Source: Plectonema cf. radiosum LEGE 06105
GTDB lineage: Bacteria; Cyanobacteriota; Cyanobacteriia; Cyanobacteriales; Nostocaceae
Direction of reading: 5' to 3'
Assembly (NCBI RefSeq): GCF_015207665.1
Contig: NZ_JADEWL010000017.1
Span: forward strand, 22,691-86,690
Length of the DNA stretch: 64,000 bases
Shown here one piece after another: positions 43,859 through 52,872 of this stretch. The notes under the pieces are model-generated. The model was not told the origin of the DNA and ran no database searches. It saw only the letters and a list, made by a program, of their open reading frames with translations. Both the position numbers and the translations under genes were made by a program. Each line of letters opens with the position of its first letter. Within the stretch, counting starts at the first letter, position 1.

Positions 43859-45148
43859 ATGCGTATTGAAAAGTTACATATCCAAAACTTCCGAGGATTT
43901 GAAGACATAACGCTCAACTTTCCGAAATCTAACACAGCCGTATTTATTGGTATAAATGGTGCAGGTAAATCATCAATTTTAGATTGTATAGCAATAATGT
44001 TAGCTCAATTTGTCGCTAAACTTCGTAATCTTGAAGTAGCAGATATTGAGTTATCAGAAAATGATATCAAGATTAATTCTCAGTCTACAGTCAATACTAT
44101 AACTCTTTTAACAGGAGAAACAGAAAGAATCTCCTGGAAAATGATTGAAGAAGGTTTATATTCACAGAATCCTAGTAGCTACGACGAAATCGAAAACTAT
44201 ATTCAACGTCTCCAAGAAAATTTTAAAAATAATCCCGATTTAAACTTACCCGTGATGGTTTACTATCAAACTCATCGCATGGTTTTAAAAAATCCTTATA
44301 CTTTCACTAGTAAAAAAGGCAAACAAGAAAAATATTATCAATTTCATGCTTATCAAAAAGCTTTCTCCAGCGAAATTAATAACTTTCAAGATTTTTTCGA
44401 TTGGTTCAAAGAAGAAGAAGACTATGAAAATGAAATTCGGTTAAGAGAAAATCCCGATTATAGAAATCCTAGGTTGGAAATTATCAGGAGAGCTATTACC
44501 AATTTTTTTAATAATTTTTATCATAATAATTTCTCTAACCTAAGAGTAGTTAGGTCAATATCAGAAAGGTTTATGAGAAGCTCCGGTAAACCTTCGTTAA
44601 CAATCACTAAAAATAATCAAGATTTCAAAATCGAGCAACTGTCTGATGGTGAGAAAATGTTATTAATGCTAGTCACCGACTTAGCGAGAAGATTAGCAAT
44701 TGCTAATCCAAAATCCCCAGATGCTTCCGAAGGTAAAGGAATAGTTTTGATTGACGAAATTGACCTACATTTACATCCTCAATGGCAAAGAAGTGTTATT
44801 CGGAGTTTGACGCAAACGTTTCCCAACTGTCAATTTATCGTCACCACTCACTCACCACAAGTATTAAGCGAAGTTAGAAGAGAAAATGTATTTATTATAG
44901 AGAATTATCAAATAGTTGAGAATACACCTCATACTTATGGGAAAGATAGTAACTCAATTTTATATGAATTAATGGATGTAAAAGAAAGACCAGAAACGGT
45001 ACAAAATCAAATCAACCATTGTTTAAAACTAATAAATGATGGTCAGATAGAAACAGCGAAGTCAGCTTTAAATGAATTATCTAATTTATTGGGAGAAAAT
45101 GATTCGGAAGTAGTTAGAGCTAATACACTTATTAATTTTTTAGAATAA
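43859..45148 (+). CDS. ptuA: PtuA-like AAA ATPase (Septu type)
   Basis: 429 aa ATPase. Walker A FIGINGAGKSSILDCIA near residue 36, signature-like QLSDGEKMLLMLVTDLARR near 260, Walker B GIVLIDEIDLHLHPQWQRS near 300, and switch His in IVTTHSPQVLSE. The family pairs with HNH effectors in Septu anti-phage systems and in retrons. The ptuB-like gene begins 20 bp downstream. Frame intact. Confidence 0.87.
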   Translation: MRIEKLHIQNFRGFEDITLNFPKSNTAVFIGINGAGKSSILDCIAIMLAQFVAKLRNLEVADIELSENDIKINSQSTVNTITLLTGETERISWKMIEEGLYSQNPSSYDEIENYIQRLQENFKNNPDLNLPVMVYYQTHRMVLKNPYTFTSKKGKQEKYYQFHAYQKAFSSEINNFQDFFDWFKEEEDYENEIRLRENPDYRNPRLEIIRRAITNFFNNFYHNNFSNLRVVRSISERFMRSSGKPSLTITKNNQDFKIEQLSDGEKMLLMLVTDLARRLAIANPKSPDASEGKGIVLIDEIDLHLHPQWQRSVIRSLTQTFPNCQFIVTTHSPQVLSEVRRENVFIIENYQIVENTPHTYGKDSNSILYELMDVKERPETVQNQINHCLKLINDGQIETAKSALNELSNLLGENDSEVVRANTLINFLE

Positions 45149-45168
45149 TAACCGGCTTAATTAATCAG

Positions 45169-45962
45169 ATGAAGCGAATTATCAAAAATCAGGAGCCAAA
45201 ATCATTACTGGAACACCGCTTACAACCGTTTGCAGATTATGATAACTATTCTCAAAAGGAAGAATTAAGAGCATCGTTACTAACAGAACAAGGACACATT
45301 TGTTGTTACTGTATGCAACGGATTAAGAAAGATGAAATGAAAATTGAGCATTGGCGTTCCCAAGACGAATATCCAGATTTACAATTAGACTATAATAACT
45401 TACTTGGTGCTTGTGAAGGCAGGGTAAGCGCAAGAAAAATTGACCCAAAATGTGCTTGTGCTGTGGAGCAATGATTATGAGCATATTTCCTAGAATTATT
45501 GCACCCAATTCTCAATATTGTTGACAACAATATGTCCTTATTGATTCTTGCGTTTACCCTGCTTGTGAAGGTGGTCAAGGTTTCCAAAAACACTTGCAAC
45601 ATTGTGACACTAAAAAAGGTAATACAAGACTAACAATAAATCCTCTTGATAATTTTAAAAATTGCGAAGATTTAATCAAATATCTCTCCAACGGAAGAAT
45701 CTACTCAGACGATATAACCATAAATAATGAATTGAATGAAGTATTAAGTTTAAATATGCAAACTTTGGTGAATAATCGCAAAGTAATACTAGATACTCTT
45801 CTTGAACAGTTAAAAAATGAAAAGCTAAAAGGAGATTGGACAGTAGCGATGTTAAATAGGAAAATTCAAGAGTGGAGTAATAAACAAAAAGATGAAAAAT
45901 ATAAACCTTATTGTCAAATAGCTATTTACTATCTAAAAAATAAATTATCAAAACTCAAATGA
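45169..45962 (+). pseudogene. ptuB: PtuB-like HNH nuclease disrupted by a MITE
   Basis: TIGR02646-type HNH protein. First part MKRIIKNQEPKSLLEHRL through CCYCMQRIKKDEMKIEHWRS to NNLLGACEG at 45419; second part GGQGFQKHLQHCDTKKG to the stop at 45962. A 142-bp element separates them. Removing it and one 10-bp duplication restores a single frame of about 213 aa with the HNH His in IEHW and the downstream CD pattern. As read, translation stops inside the MITE. Confidence 0.88.
45420..45561. mobile_element. MITE with 10-bp target duplication
   Basis: Ends CAGGGTAAGCGCAAGAA and TTCTTGCGTTTACCCTG (17-bp inverted repeats, one mismatch). CTTGTGAAGG is duplicated on both sides (45410-45419, 45562-45571). 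142 bp, no gene. The 10-bp duplication fits an IS4-like source element, which is not in the window. Confidence 0.9.
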
Positions 45963-46237
45963 AGGTTTATAAAATAGCATAAAGCGTGTCAAGAAAATGA
46001 ATAATTTACCTAATCACTCGTTTTGAAGGTACACGATAATATTTGTCTAGAAATACGCGATGTGTAATATAAATATGTCTTGCAACGTCCGCTTCTAAAT
46101 TAAAAACGTGAAATCAGTAGAGTTATTTACGGGTGCCGGAGGTTTAGCGATAGGAACAGCTATGGCTGGTTTCCATCATCTGGCACTTGTCGAACGGGAT
46201 AAGCATAGCTGCCACACTATCCGCGAAAATCAACAGC

Positions 46238-46264
46238 GTTCGCGCAGCGTCTCCCAAGGGAGAG
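46238..46264. repeat. In-frame small repeat in the methyltransferase gene
   Basis: GTTCGCGCAGCGTCTCCC then AAGGGAGAG. Almost the same sequence as the insert in tRNA-Pro. 27 bp, so the reading frame is kept. Confidence 0.8.
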
Positions 46265-46872
46265 GTATTGCCTTTGTTAGTGACTGGTGCGTCCATCAAA
46301 TGGACGTGGCGGATTTTGATTACTCTACTGTTGATGGGGAAATAGATTTACTGGCTGGTGGTCCGCCCTGTCAGCCGTTTTCTATTGGCGGTAGGCATGG
46401 TGCCTATCTTGACTCGCGGGATATGTTTCCCCGGTTTTTTCAAGCTGTACGCGAATTACGTCCTAAAGCCTTCTTGATTGAGAATGTGCGGGGATTACTA
46501 CGTAAAAATTTTATCAATTATTTTGAGTATATTAATCTACAACTTGCTCACCCAGAGCTAGAGCCTAAACCGGATGAATCTTGGGTTGATCATTTGGCGC
46601 GGCTGGAACGCCATCACAATAGTGGTGCTAGCGATGACCTTGGTTATCAGATTACTTTTAGGTTACTCAATGCAGCTGATTACGGCGTACCGCAAAAACG
46701 GGAACGAGTTTTTATAGTGGGTTTCCGCTCCGATCTAAATGCTAATTGGTCATTTCCCGAACCAACTAATACTAAAGAGGCGTTGATTTGGCACAAGTGG
46801 GTGACAGGTGAATATTGGGAGAAGCACAGTATTTCTAGTAAGAACCGTCCAGAAATGCCATCAAAATTGCGA

Positions 46873-46907
46873 TTAGCGTTCAGCTAGACGCTGGAGGCGT
46901 ATCGCGT
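46873..46907. repeat. Frame-breaking small repeat in the methyltransferase gene
   Basis: 35 bp, contains TTAGCGTTCAGCTAGACGCT and GGAGGCGTATCGCG. Its length is not a multiple of three and it supplies a stop codon. Confidence 0.7.
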
Positions 46908-47348
46908 TTGGAACGATTTGGACCAAACTTGTTGGGAACAATGGCTGCCCCCTGGTGTACTGTCCGCGATGCTATTTCTGACCTACCACCACCTGAAAAT
47001 GTTGATATAGCTGCATCGATACCCAATCATGTTTATAATCCAGGGGCGAGAAGTTATCCAGGACACACAGGTAGTCCTTTAGATGAGCCAGCTAAAACCT
47101 TGAAAGCTGGGGTACATGGTGTTCCTGGTGGTGAGAATATGCTTGCCTTGCCAACTGGGGAAGTGCGTTATTTTACGGTACGGGAGGCAGCGAGGTTGCA
47201 GACTTTCCCCTCGAACTACTATTTCCCTTGTACTTGGGGTGAGTCTATGCGTCAAATTGGTAATGCTGTACCTGTGAGCCTTGCTTATATTATTGCTTCT
47301 GGCATCCGCAACCATTTGCAGAAATTGTCAATTATAAGCGCGGGATAG

Positions 47349-48191
47349 CTATTTTTGAGAAGCGGCAGAAATTAGAGCAGCAATACGACTGTACTCTTGC
47401 CGAACAACCGAGACAGGCAATCGATTCAATCGGCTTTCTAACACAAAGGGAACACTTGTTGGAAATTGAGTAACATGGGATACCCACCAAGTTTTTTGTG
47501 TAATGCGGGAGTGGATGTCATGTCGTCCATCATTGTCGGAGATGTGAATCTCTAAGAGTCGCTCTGGCGGGAGTTTCAACCACTGTAGTTTTGAAGAATC
47601 ACTGTAATGATGCCAAATATTAAGGTGTGCCAAATCAACGACTAACTTGATTTGAGGTGCATCTTGACAAAACTGAGTAACTTCGGAGGCATTATCCAAA
47701 AGGTACTCTTTTCCAGCAGTGGGTAGCGTTGGATACATGGTTTCAACACCAAGAACAATGCCCCGCTCTTGACAAAGCTGGTGGAGGTAATGGACGTTTT
47801 CTAGAAATGTTGCATAGGCTTTGGCACGCTCCGTAAGCATTGGAAAATGCCCACCATGCACTGAGTAAGCTGTAATACCATTAGTTGCTAGCCAGTCCGT
47901 TAGTCGCTGAAAATATTTCCAGTCTTGCGGTTGAGCTAGATTGAAGGGATGATGGGCAGAGCATCCTCCTGGGGACTGTCTACAGGAACGCCCATCGCCC
48001 CAGACAAAGGCATGATGCGCTCGATAGACCATTCCTTTTTGCCCAAAATCCTGAATTGCCTGCGCTGCGTCGTTATCGGGTTTCGGACCAATTGCCAGTT
48101 CAATATGCCGAATTCCTGCATCCCAAAACACGGTCAATACTTCACGGGTAGGCACTCCGCCGTAAGCAGACAAACTGAGGTACAACTCCAT
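47349..48191 (-). CDS. Sugar phosphate isomerase/epimerase-like TIM-barrel protein
   Basis: 280 aa of the AP_endonuc_2/xylose isomerase-like superfamily. Metal-site segments: SVHGGHFPM (about residue 115), LGVETMYPT (155), VVDLAHLNIWHH (193), EIHISDNDGRHD (222) and FVLESRL (260). The start overlaps the stop of the upstream gene (TAATG), so the two are co-translated. Substrate unknown. Unusual in this defence-rich region. Confidence 0.82.
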   Translation of the reverse strand: MELYLSLSAYGGVPTREVLTVFWDAGIRHIELAIGPKPDNDAAQAIQDFGQKGMVYRAHHAFVWGDGRSCRQSPGGCSAHHPFNLAQPQDWKYFQRLTDWLATNGITAYSVHGGHFPMLTERAKAYATFLENVHYLHQLCQERGIVLGVETMYPTLPTAGKEYLLDNASEVTQFCQDAPQIKLVVDLAHLNIWHHYSDSSKLQWLKLPPERLLEIHISDNDGRHDIHSRITQKTWWVSHVTQFPTSVPFVLESRLNRLPVSVVRQEYSRIAALISAASQK

Positions 48192-48886
48192 TAGTCTTTC
48201 CCCGTTGATGTATATTCAAAGACAGCGGTTCTGGGCTTAAGGACAAACACTTGTGTGGCATACCCCAGCAACACACTTATTTCAGCCGTTAACTGATTTA
48301 TTTCTGATAGAGGATAGTTTGCTTCTCTAAGCACATCATCCACATAATCCGCAATAAAGAAATCTATTTGCTCTTTAGGAGAAAACTCCCTGCACTCATC
48401 CAAGTTATAAATGCGTTTTTCTTGTACCTCAATAACACCTTTGGCATCGCCTAACTTCAAGGACACAGAATAGCCATACAGAGTATGGGTGCGTTCATCA
48501 TCATAGGCATTAGGGTCAACAGAAACTTGGTAGTTGGTTAAAACTATCGGTAGTTCAAGTGTTGTCAATACCCAAGTAGTTGGGTCGTCTGCGATGGGAG
48601 ACTCTGATTTCTGAGAGTACCAAGGGCGAGACATCCGCTTATATTCCTGCACAAATGCGCTAAATTCCGGTGTTGGCAGCAAACACCTTGCGTCGGTAGC
48701 GAGGGCATCGGTAATGCGTTTGAGTTCTACTTCCTGTGCCGACACCAGCGCCTGTTCTTTGTTATGAACTTCTTGCATTCGTGCCTCTACTAGTTGACGT
48801 AAGGCTGCAATCTCTGGGTCAAATTGGGTGGCATGATTTTGTACCAATGCTTGATAATTAGCGAGCAGGGAATTAGATTTTGTCAT
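48191..48886 (-). CDS. Hypothetical protein coupled to the TIM-barrel gene
   Basis: 231 aa from ATG 48886, chosen for GGAGGAATACC just upstream. Residues 1-75 are helical/coiled (ALRQLVEARMQEVHNKEQAL), the rest is mixed with VQEKRIYNLDECREFSPKEQ. No family recognised and no membrane segment. Operon with the next gene suggests a shared pathway. Confidence 0.6.
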   Translation of the reverse strand: MTKSNSLLANYQALVQNHATQFDPEIAALRQLVEARMQEVHNKEQALVSAQEVELKRITDALATDARCLLPTPEFSAFVQEYKRMSRPWYSQKSESPIADDPTTWVLTTLELPIVLTNYQVSVDPNAYDDERTHTLYGYSVSLKLGDAKGVIEVQEKRIYNLDECREFSPKEQIDFFIADYVDDVLREANYPLSEINQLTAEISVLLGYATQVFVLKPRTAVFEYTSTGKD

Positions 48887-49024
48887 GGTATTCCTCCCGT
48901 GCAAAAGTATCAATCGTTAATGACTGTTGCTTTTGAACGATTTCTGCAAACAATATTGATAGTTATTGGTACTAATGTATCACTAAAGAATTCGTTGGAC
49001 AATAGCTATCTGGAATCGGATTAC

Positions 49025-49105
49025 TTATTCTTCTTGTTGATTCAGCCAAGCTTTTAAATCAGCAATCCCAGAAAAGTCCAACAACGATTCTAGTTGTTGC
49101 TTGAA
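49025..49105 (-). pseudogene. DUF4351-like C-terminal remnant
   Basis: Short tail reading FKQQLESLLDFSGIADLKAW before a TAA at 49025. It resembles the C-terminal DUF4351 repeat of Rpn/PDDEXK transposase-like proteins common in cyanobacteria. No start codon. Confidence 0.5.
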
Positions 49106-49123
49106 ACAAATACAGAATACCCT

Positions 49124-49363
49124 TTAATCTAGATCGGGTAGTTCTTCTCTTGGTAGCAGTACGCGAATAGTGCGGGCTTGTCCCAGTACTCGCTCAATTA
49201 ATCCCAGCTTTTCCAAATTTAGTACCATGCTGTGTACTGTAGGTGGCGTTGTCTTGAAATAACGCTGCATATCAGCTTCGGCTGGTGGACAACCATTGAG
49301 CTTGGTGTAGTAATAAATAAAAGCTAAGTATTGCCCTTGTTTTGCGGTATATTTACGCTCCAT
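49124..49363 (-). CDS. Small winged-helix protein (LexA-N-like)
   Basis: 79 aa from MERKYTAKQGQYLAFIYYYT; an upstream extension in frame is rich in Gly/Cys and looks noncoding. The pattern YYTKLNGCPPAEADMQRYFK and TVHSMVLNLEKLGLIERV is the winged helix used by LexA-like and short cyanobacterial regulators. It has no effector domain. Likely a DNA-binding protein with unknown target. Confidence 0.7.
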   Translation of the reverse strand: MERKYTAKQGQYLAFIYYYTKLNGCPPAEADMQRYFKTTPPTVHSMVLNLEKLGLIERVLGQARTIRVLLPREELPDLD

Positions 49364-49472
49364 ATTTTTAGCCCAACAAGCAATTCCGAATTTCGTGATG
49401 AGCATATCGTCGCACTCCCCATCACCCACGCAACCGCAACCAGCACCCATACGCTCCAAAAGAATATCAGTA

Positions 49473-49826
49473 TTAAGCAGTTTTTGAATCTGCTACAACT
49501 AACAAACCTGACATATCCAATACTCGTTCCGACCAAGTAGCAGCAATTAGGGCAAGATTAGCAATTTCGGTTGAATTATTAACTTGATTCACCCAAATTT
49601 GTAATAATCCTTGTAATTGGGTTAATTCAACATGATGGGGATGGTTTTGTTTTTGTAACAAATCGATATACAACAAATTTTCTTCTAACAACACCGGAAC
49701 TATTTCACAAGGCGCATTTTTTTGGCTCCAAGATTTTAGACGTGCCAAACTCGCAGCCAATTCTCCCAACTGTTGGGGCATCGGTTGATTTAAAAAACTT
49801 GCTTCAATTGCGTTCCAGTTAGGCAT
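49473..49826 (-). CDS. Hypothetical protein (117 aa)
   Basis: Mostly helical: LGELAASLARLKSWSQKNAP, LLYIDLLQKQNHPHHVELTQ, and STEIANLALIAATWSERVLD. Not recognised. No TM or signal. Minus strand, between the winged-helix gene and the DUF4365-like pair. Confidence 0.55.
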   Translation of the reverse strand: MPNWNAIEASFLNQPMPQQLGELAASLARLKSWSQKNAPCEIVPVLLEENLLYIDLLQKQNHPHHVELTQLQGLLQIWVNQVNNSTEIANLALIAATWSERVLDMSGLLVVADSKTA

Positions 49827-49889
49827 TAGAATTCTCCATGAGCTACGCTCAATTCACCAGTTTTGTACTAACTTCAAGAGTGTAATTGT

Positions 49890-50417
49890 TTAAGAAGGCA
49901 GTGTCTGAGGCTTATCACTTAAGGTATCGTATAAAGCAAATTCCTTCTTATTTGATAGTACAAAAATACCGTTATCTTTGATTAAATCCCCAGTACTTTC
50001 TACAACTAAGCGTTCGGTATAAGCCATCCGTGCTAATTTATATTCTTCCTCATTCAAACGAATTTGAATTTGTTGGGGCTTGCCTACAACGAAGCCCATA
50101 ATGATTGCATTACCAGCATTTTTATGTTCTGTTAATCGAATTACTAAACCGATTATTTCTACATTTGGAATGTTCGTAACCAAGTCGCTTAATATATCAA
50201 GTTGAGAACGTCCTTCTGCTCTTTCTAAAGTTTCCAAAATCTCAGCCATCCGCAGCGCATAAGACCGAGTTTTGGGATTAAGAGGTAAGGTTATACTAAA
50301 TTCGTCGTATTCTTCATCGTTAATAGAGATAACCCAAACCGATTCCTTATCATCAACTCGACTTTCTTGCAGCCATCCCCGCGATTGTAGGTAAGCGGTT
50401 ATTTGCACGCTCGTCAA
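49890..50417 (-). CDS. Hypothetical partner of the DUF4365-like protein
   Basis: 175 aa with a TTG start at 50417 (start uncertain; ATG 50457 is in another frame). Contains DKESVWVISINDEEYDEFSI, HKNAGNAIIMGFVVGKPQQI and ALYDTLSDKP. Not recognised. It follows the DUF4365-like gene by 36 bp on the same strand, so it likely forms a two-gene unit. Confidence 0.6.
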   Translation of the reverse strand: MTSVQITAYLQSRGWLQESRVDDKESVWVISINDEEYDEFSITLPLNPKTRSYALRMAEILETLERAEGRSQLDILSDLVTNIPNVEIIGLVIRLTEHKNAGNAIIMGFVVGKPQQIQIRLNEEEYKLARMAYTERLVVESTGDLIKDNGIFVLSNKKEFALYDTLSDKPQTLPS

Positions 50418-50453
50418 GGTTAGAGAGAATACTGGGGTCGCGCACGGTGACTA

Positions 50454-50960
50454 TCATATGGGTTCTCCACTAGCTATTCTTCGCATTAAAGTTTTTAACG
50501 CATCGACGCTAAAAATATTTTGACGGGGTAGGTAAACGGTAACGGTGGTTTGGTTAGTACTTTGCGGTTGTCCCCGCAATGATACCCAGTACGCACAGCG
50601 TTTTAAACAAAGTTCAGTTTCTGATTGCTGCAACCAATCTTCAACTTTGGGAGGTACTAAAACCACAACTAATAACAAGGGGTCATCGTCGGGATTGGTG
50701 TTTCTTAGTTCATTATAATTTTTTATTTCCAAGGGATATCTGATACCTTTATCTTCAAGTAGGTCTTGGGACGTGCATTTAAGCTGCAAATCAAGCCTCG
50801 TCCTTCGCCTGGAACCCGGTGAGATAATTCCCTCCATTGTGACATCAACTCCAACTAAATCTAATGGTCTGGGTGCTATTTGAAATGAATATCCTGCGGC
50901 AGAAGCCACAGCGCTAACGTAAGCATAACTAAACTCCTCTTTCTGGGTTGTAATGAACAT
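50454..50960 (-). CDS. DUF4365-like protein (PD-(D/E)XK fold)
   Basis: 168 aa. DLVGVDVTMEG followed by RLDLQLKCTSQD gives the D-x(n)-Q-x-K active site of the DUF4365 branch of PD-(D/E)XK nucleases. LLLVVVLVPP is a core strand. The family is frequent in defence islands, and the location among R-M and toxin genes fits. Nuclease activity is inferred. Confidence 0.75.
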   Translation of the reverse strand: MFITTQKEEFSYAYVSAVASAAGYSFQIAPRPLDLVGVDVTMEGIISPGSRRRTRLDLQLKCTSQDLLEDKGIRYPLEIKNYNELRNTNPDDDPLLLVVVLVPPKVEDWLQQSETELCLKRCAYWVSLRGQPQSTNQTTVTVYLPRQNIFSVDALKTLMRRIASGEPI

Positions 50961-51124
50961 TTAATAAATACTAAAAAATCTGTTATTTTATCCAAATATT
51001 GGCTGTCATTGAAATATTTTACCTGTTTACACCTATCAGTAATATAAAGATATTTATCAATAATTGATAGCACTTATGTAGTAAATTTATTGTTAGTTAT
51101 TCGATATTTTTAAGCAATTAGAAT

Positions 51125-51427
51125 ATGACCAGTAGTTCTCAACTTTTATACCCAGACAATTGGGAAAAATTAGCCACCAGTATCAAGGCTACTAAGGATT
51201 GGAAGTGTCAAAAATGTGGTAGGATATGCATAAAGCCAGGGCAAAAAATACCCTCGGATTGGAGCAATTCTCAACGTAGGGCATACACGTTACAGGTGCA
51301 TCATTGGAATAGAAATCCCGCAGATAATAGAATATCTAATTTAGCGGCATTATGCCCTGGATGTCATTTATTTTATCATACAAGAGGAAGAGGAAATATT
51401 TCAGAGCGGGCAGCTATCTTTTTTTGA
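51125..51427 (+). CDS. Small HNH endonuclease-like protein
   Basis: 100 aa: CQKCGRICIKPGQ, LQVHHWNRNPADNRISNLAA and LCPGCHLFYHTRGR form a zinc-bound HNH core. It is homologous to the 35455 product but longer. No frameshift. Confidence 0.77.
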   Translation: MTSSSQLLYPDNWEKLATSIKATKDWKCQKCGRICIKPGQKIPSDWSNSQRRAYTLQVHHWNRNPADNRISNLAALCPGCHLFYHTRGRGNISERAAIFF

Positions 51428-51628
51428 TAAGTTAGGAATTGAATCTGACGAAGATACGCATTAAGATAATCATGACTCTGCACAAAAGATTATGAAGGAA
51501 AAACAAATTAATCTTCTGGAAATAAATATGATTAAATGATGAATACTGTGCTGATAATAAGCGGAAATAAACTTTAATAAAAATATTATTACTCGCAGTT
51601 TATAATTTTTTAAAAAGGAGAAACGATT

Positions 51629-51946
51629 ATGACAACAGATAAATCTACTCGCACCGCCCGTAGAGGAAGAATATTCCCAGAAATACAGTGGACGGAAGAA
51701 CAATTAGCGCAATGGAAAGCAGAACGCGAGGAGTTTAGGAAGCGTTGCCAAGTTATTTTTGACCATGTAAAGCCTTCTTTAATGCAAACCCACTACAACT
51801 GGTATATAACGATTGAACCTCTGAGCGGTGAATATTTTGTCAACAAAGATGATATGCATGGCGCTCAAATCGCACATGAGAAATATCCAGGTGCAAAGTT
51901 GTATACTTTCCGCATTAATGAAACCGGAGTGTGCGGAACAATATAA
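51629..51946 (+). CDS. Small conserved protein, copy 3
   Basis: 105 aa: STRTARRGRIFPEIQWTEEQ, RCQVIFDHVKPSLMQTHYNW and TFRINETGVCGTI. AAAGGAG precedes the start. Its stop overlaps the ATG of the protease gene (TAATG), indicating coupled translation. Function unknown; conserved pairing with a protease is suggestive of a regulatory or toxin-type module. Confidence 0.75.
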   Translation: MTTDKSTRTARRGRIFPEIQWTEEQLAQWKAEREEFRKRCQVIFDHVKPSLMQTHYNWYITIEPLSGEYFVNKDDMHGAQIAHEKYPGAKLYTFRINETGVCGTI

Positions 51947-52304
51947 TGAACGGATTTTTTGGTGATGAGGATTCATTATTTTTTGAGATTGAACTTATAG
52001 CATCTGATGGTTTAGAACTGCCAGTAGATGCACTTTTTGATACTGGCTTTTCTGCTTGGTTAGCTATTAACAATCAAGATTTAGATGCGCTTGGTTGGAC
52101 ATATATAAAACAGCAGCCAATGTTTACCGCACGGGGGAAGCAGAATTTGAGATTTATTTGGGTAAAGTAATATTTAGCGGTCAAGAATACGATATTCCCG
52201 TTCATGTTGGCTACGGATTAACGGAAGTTTTACTTGGTCGTCAATGGTTGCAAAGTAAACGATTAGTGGTGGATATAAATAAGAATGAATTGACGTTAGA
52301 ATGA
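51946..52304 (+). pseudogene. Retroviral-type aspartic protease (clan AA), frameshifted
   Basis: MNGFFGDEDSLFFEIELIAS then ALFDTGFSAWLAI with the D-T-G catalytic triad (residue 33). A run of five G near 52133 shifts the frame. The other frame continues EAEFEIYLGKVIFSGQEYDI and LTEVLLGRQWLQSKRLVVDI to 52304. With one more G the protein would be complete at about 119 aa. Such single-domain proteases dimerise. Follows copy 3 of the small gene. Confidence 0.8.
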
Positions 52305-52319
52305 CGTTATTTATTGGTG

Positions 52320-52349
52320 ATTATTTTTAATTTATAAATTAAAAATAAT
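52320..52349. terminator. 30-bp perfect AT palindrome between convergent genes
   Basis: ATTATTTTTAATTTA followed by its exact inverse. It sits between the protease end and the end of the minus-strand operon. Possible bidirectional terminator; with no GC it may instead be a protein-binding site. Confidence 0.5.
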
Positions 52350-52437
52350 ATATACTATTGTACGTTAAAACTATTTATTTAAAGGATGATTTTATATAGA
52401 ATTACTATTTTTCCAACTTATCCACAATATAAGTATT

Positions 52438-52872
52438 CTAATATTTCACTTCAAAGTAACTACAATATTCATCTTTTCTAAGACTAGGATTAACAGCGCA
52501 AGGTAATAAATAATCGCCCGAAGCATATTTACAACCCAAGCACTGATAAGATAAATAATCTCCCCTTTCTACTAAATCATTTTTATATCTTCTACTTAAT
52601 CTAACCAGCATATATGAAGTATCCCTATCACCTTGGAATGCTGCTCCTGTAGCAAATAAAATAAACCCAATTGCAAATCCACAGCTTCCAGAATTTGCCT
52701 TTTTAAGTGAATAGGGAGTTTTATTCCCTGTTAGTGGTAAAGCTATTAATCCAACTCCAGAAACAATAAATATGCTAATACTTATAGCTGTTGCCCAGCT
52801 TGATAAGCAAGCTAACGAATACCAAATCCCTATTTCTTGAAATTGTTGTAATTTAGTTTTTATTCTATTCAT
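52438..52872 (-). CDS. Membrane protein with Cys-rich tail
   Basis: 144 aa. Two hydrophobic helices (residues 18-48 and 62-82), then a tail with CLGCKYASGDYLLPCAVNPS and CSYFE; the CAVNP...C pattern recalls small cyanobacterial Cys-rich domains. It is the last gene of the minus-strand operon and overlaps the ATPase gene by 8 bp. Function unknown. Confidence 0.62.
   Translation of the reverse strand: MNRIKTKLQQFQEIGIWYSLACLSSWATAISISIFIVSGVGLIALPLTGNKTPYSLKKANSGSCGFAIGFILFATGAAFQGDRDTSYMLVRLSRRYKNDLVERGDYLSYQCLGCKYASGDYLLPCAVNPSLRKDEYCSYFEVKY

Larger units (their letters stand above)
46108..47348 (+). pseudogene. C5-cytosine DNA methyltransferase broken by small repeats
   Basis: Motif I VELFTGAGGLAIG, catalytic PCQPFSIGG (motif IV), ENVRG (VI) and QKRERVFIVGF (VIII) are in 46108-46872. 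The TRD end and motifs IX-X (QIGNAVPVSLAY) are in 46908-47348 in another frame. A 35-bp GC-rich insert (46873-46907) with a TAG causes the break. A second insert at 46238-46264 adds nine in-frame residues (RSVSQGR region) between motifs I and IV. Without the inserts the protein is about 400 aa and looks functional. Confidence 0.85.
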
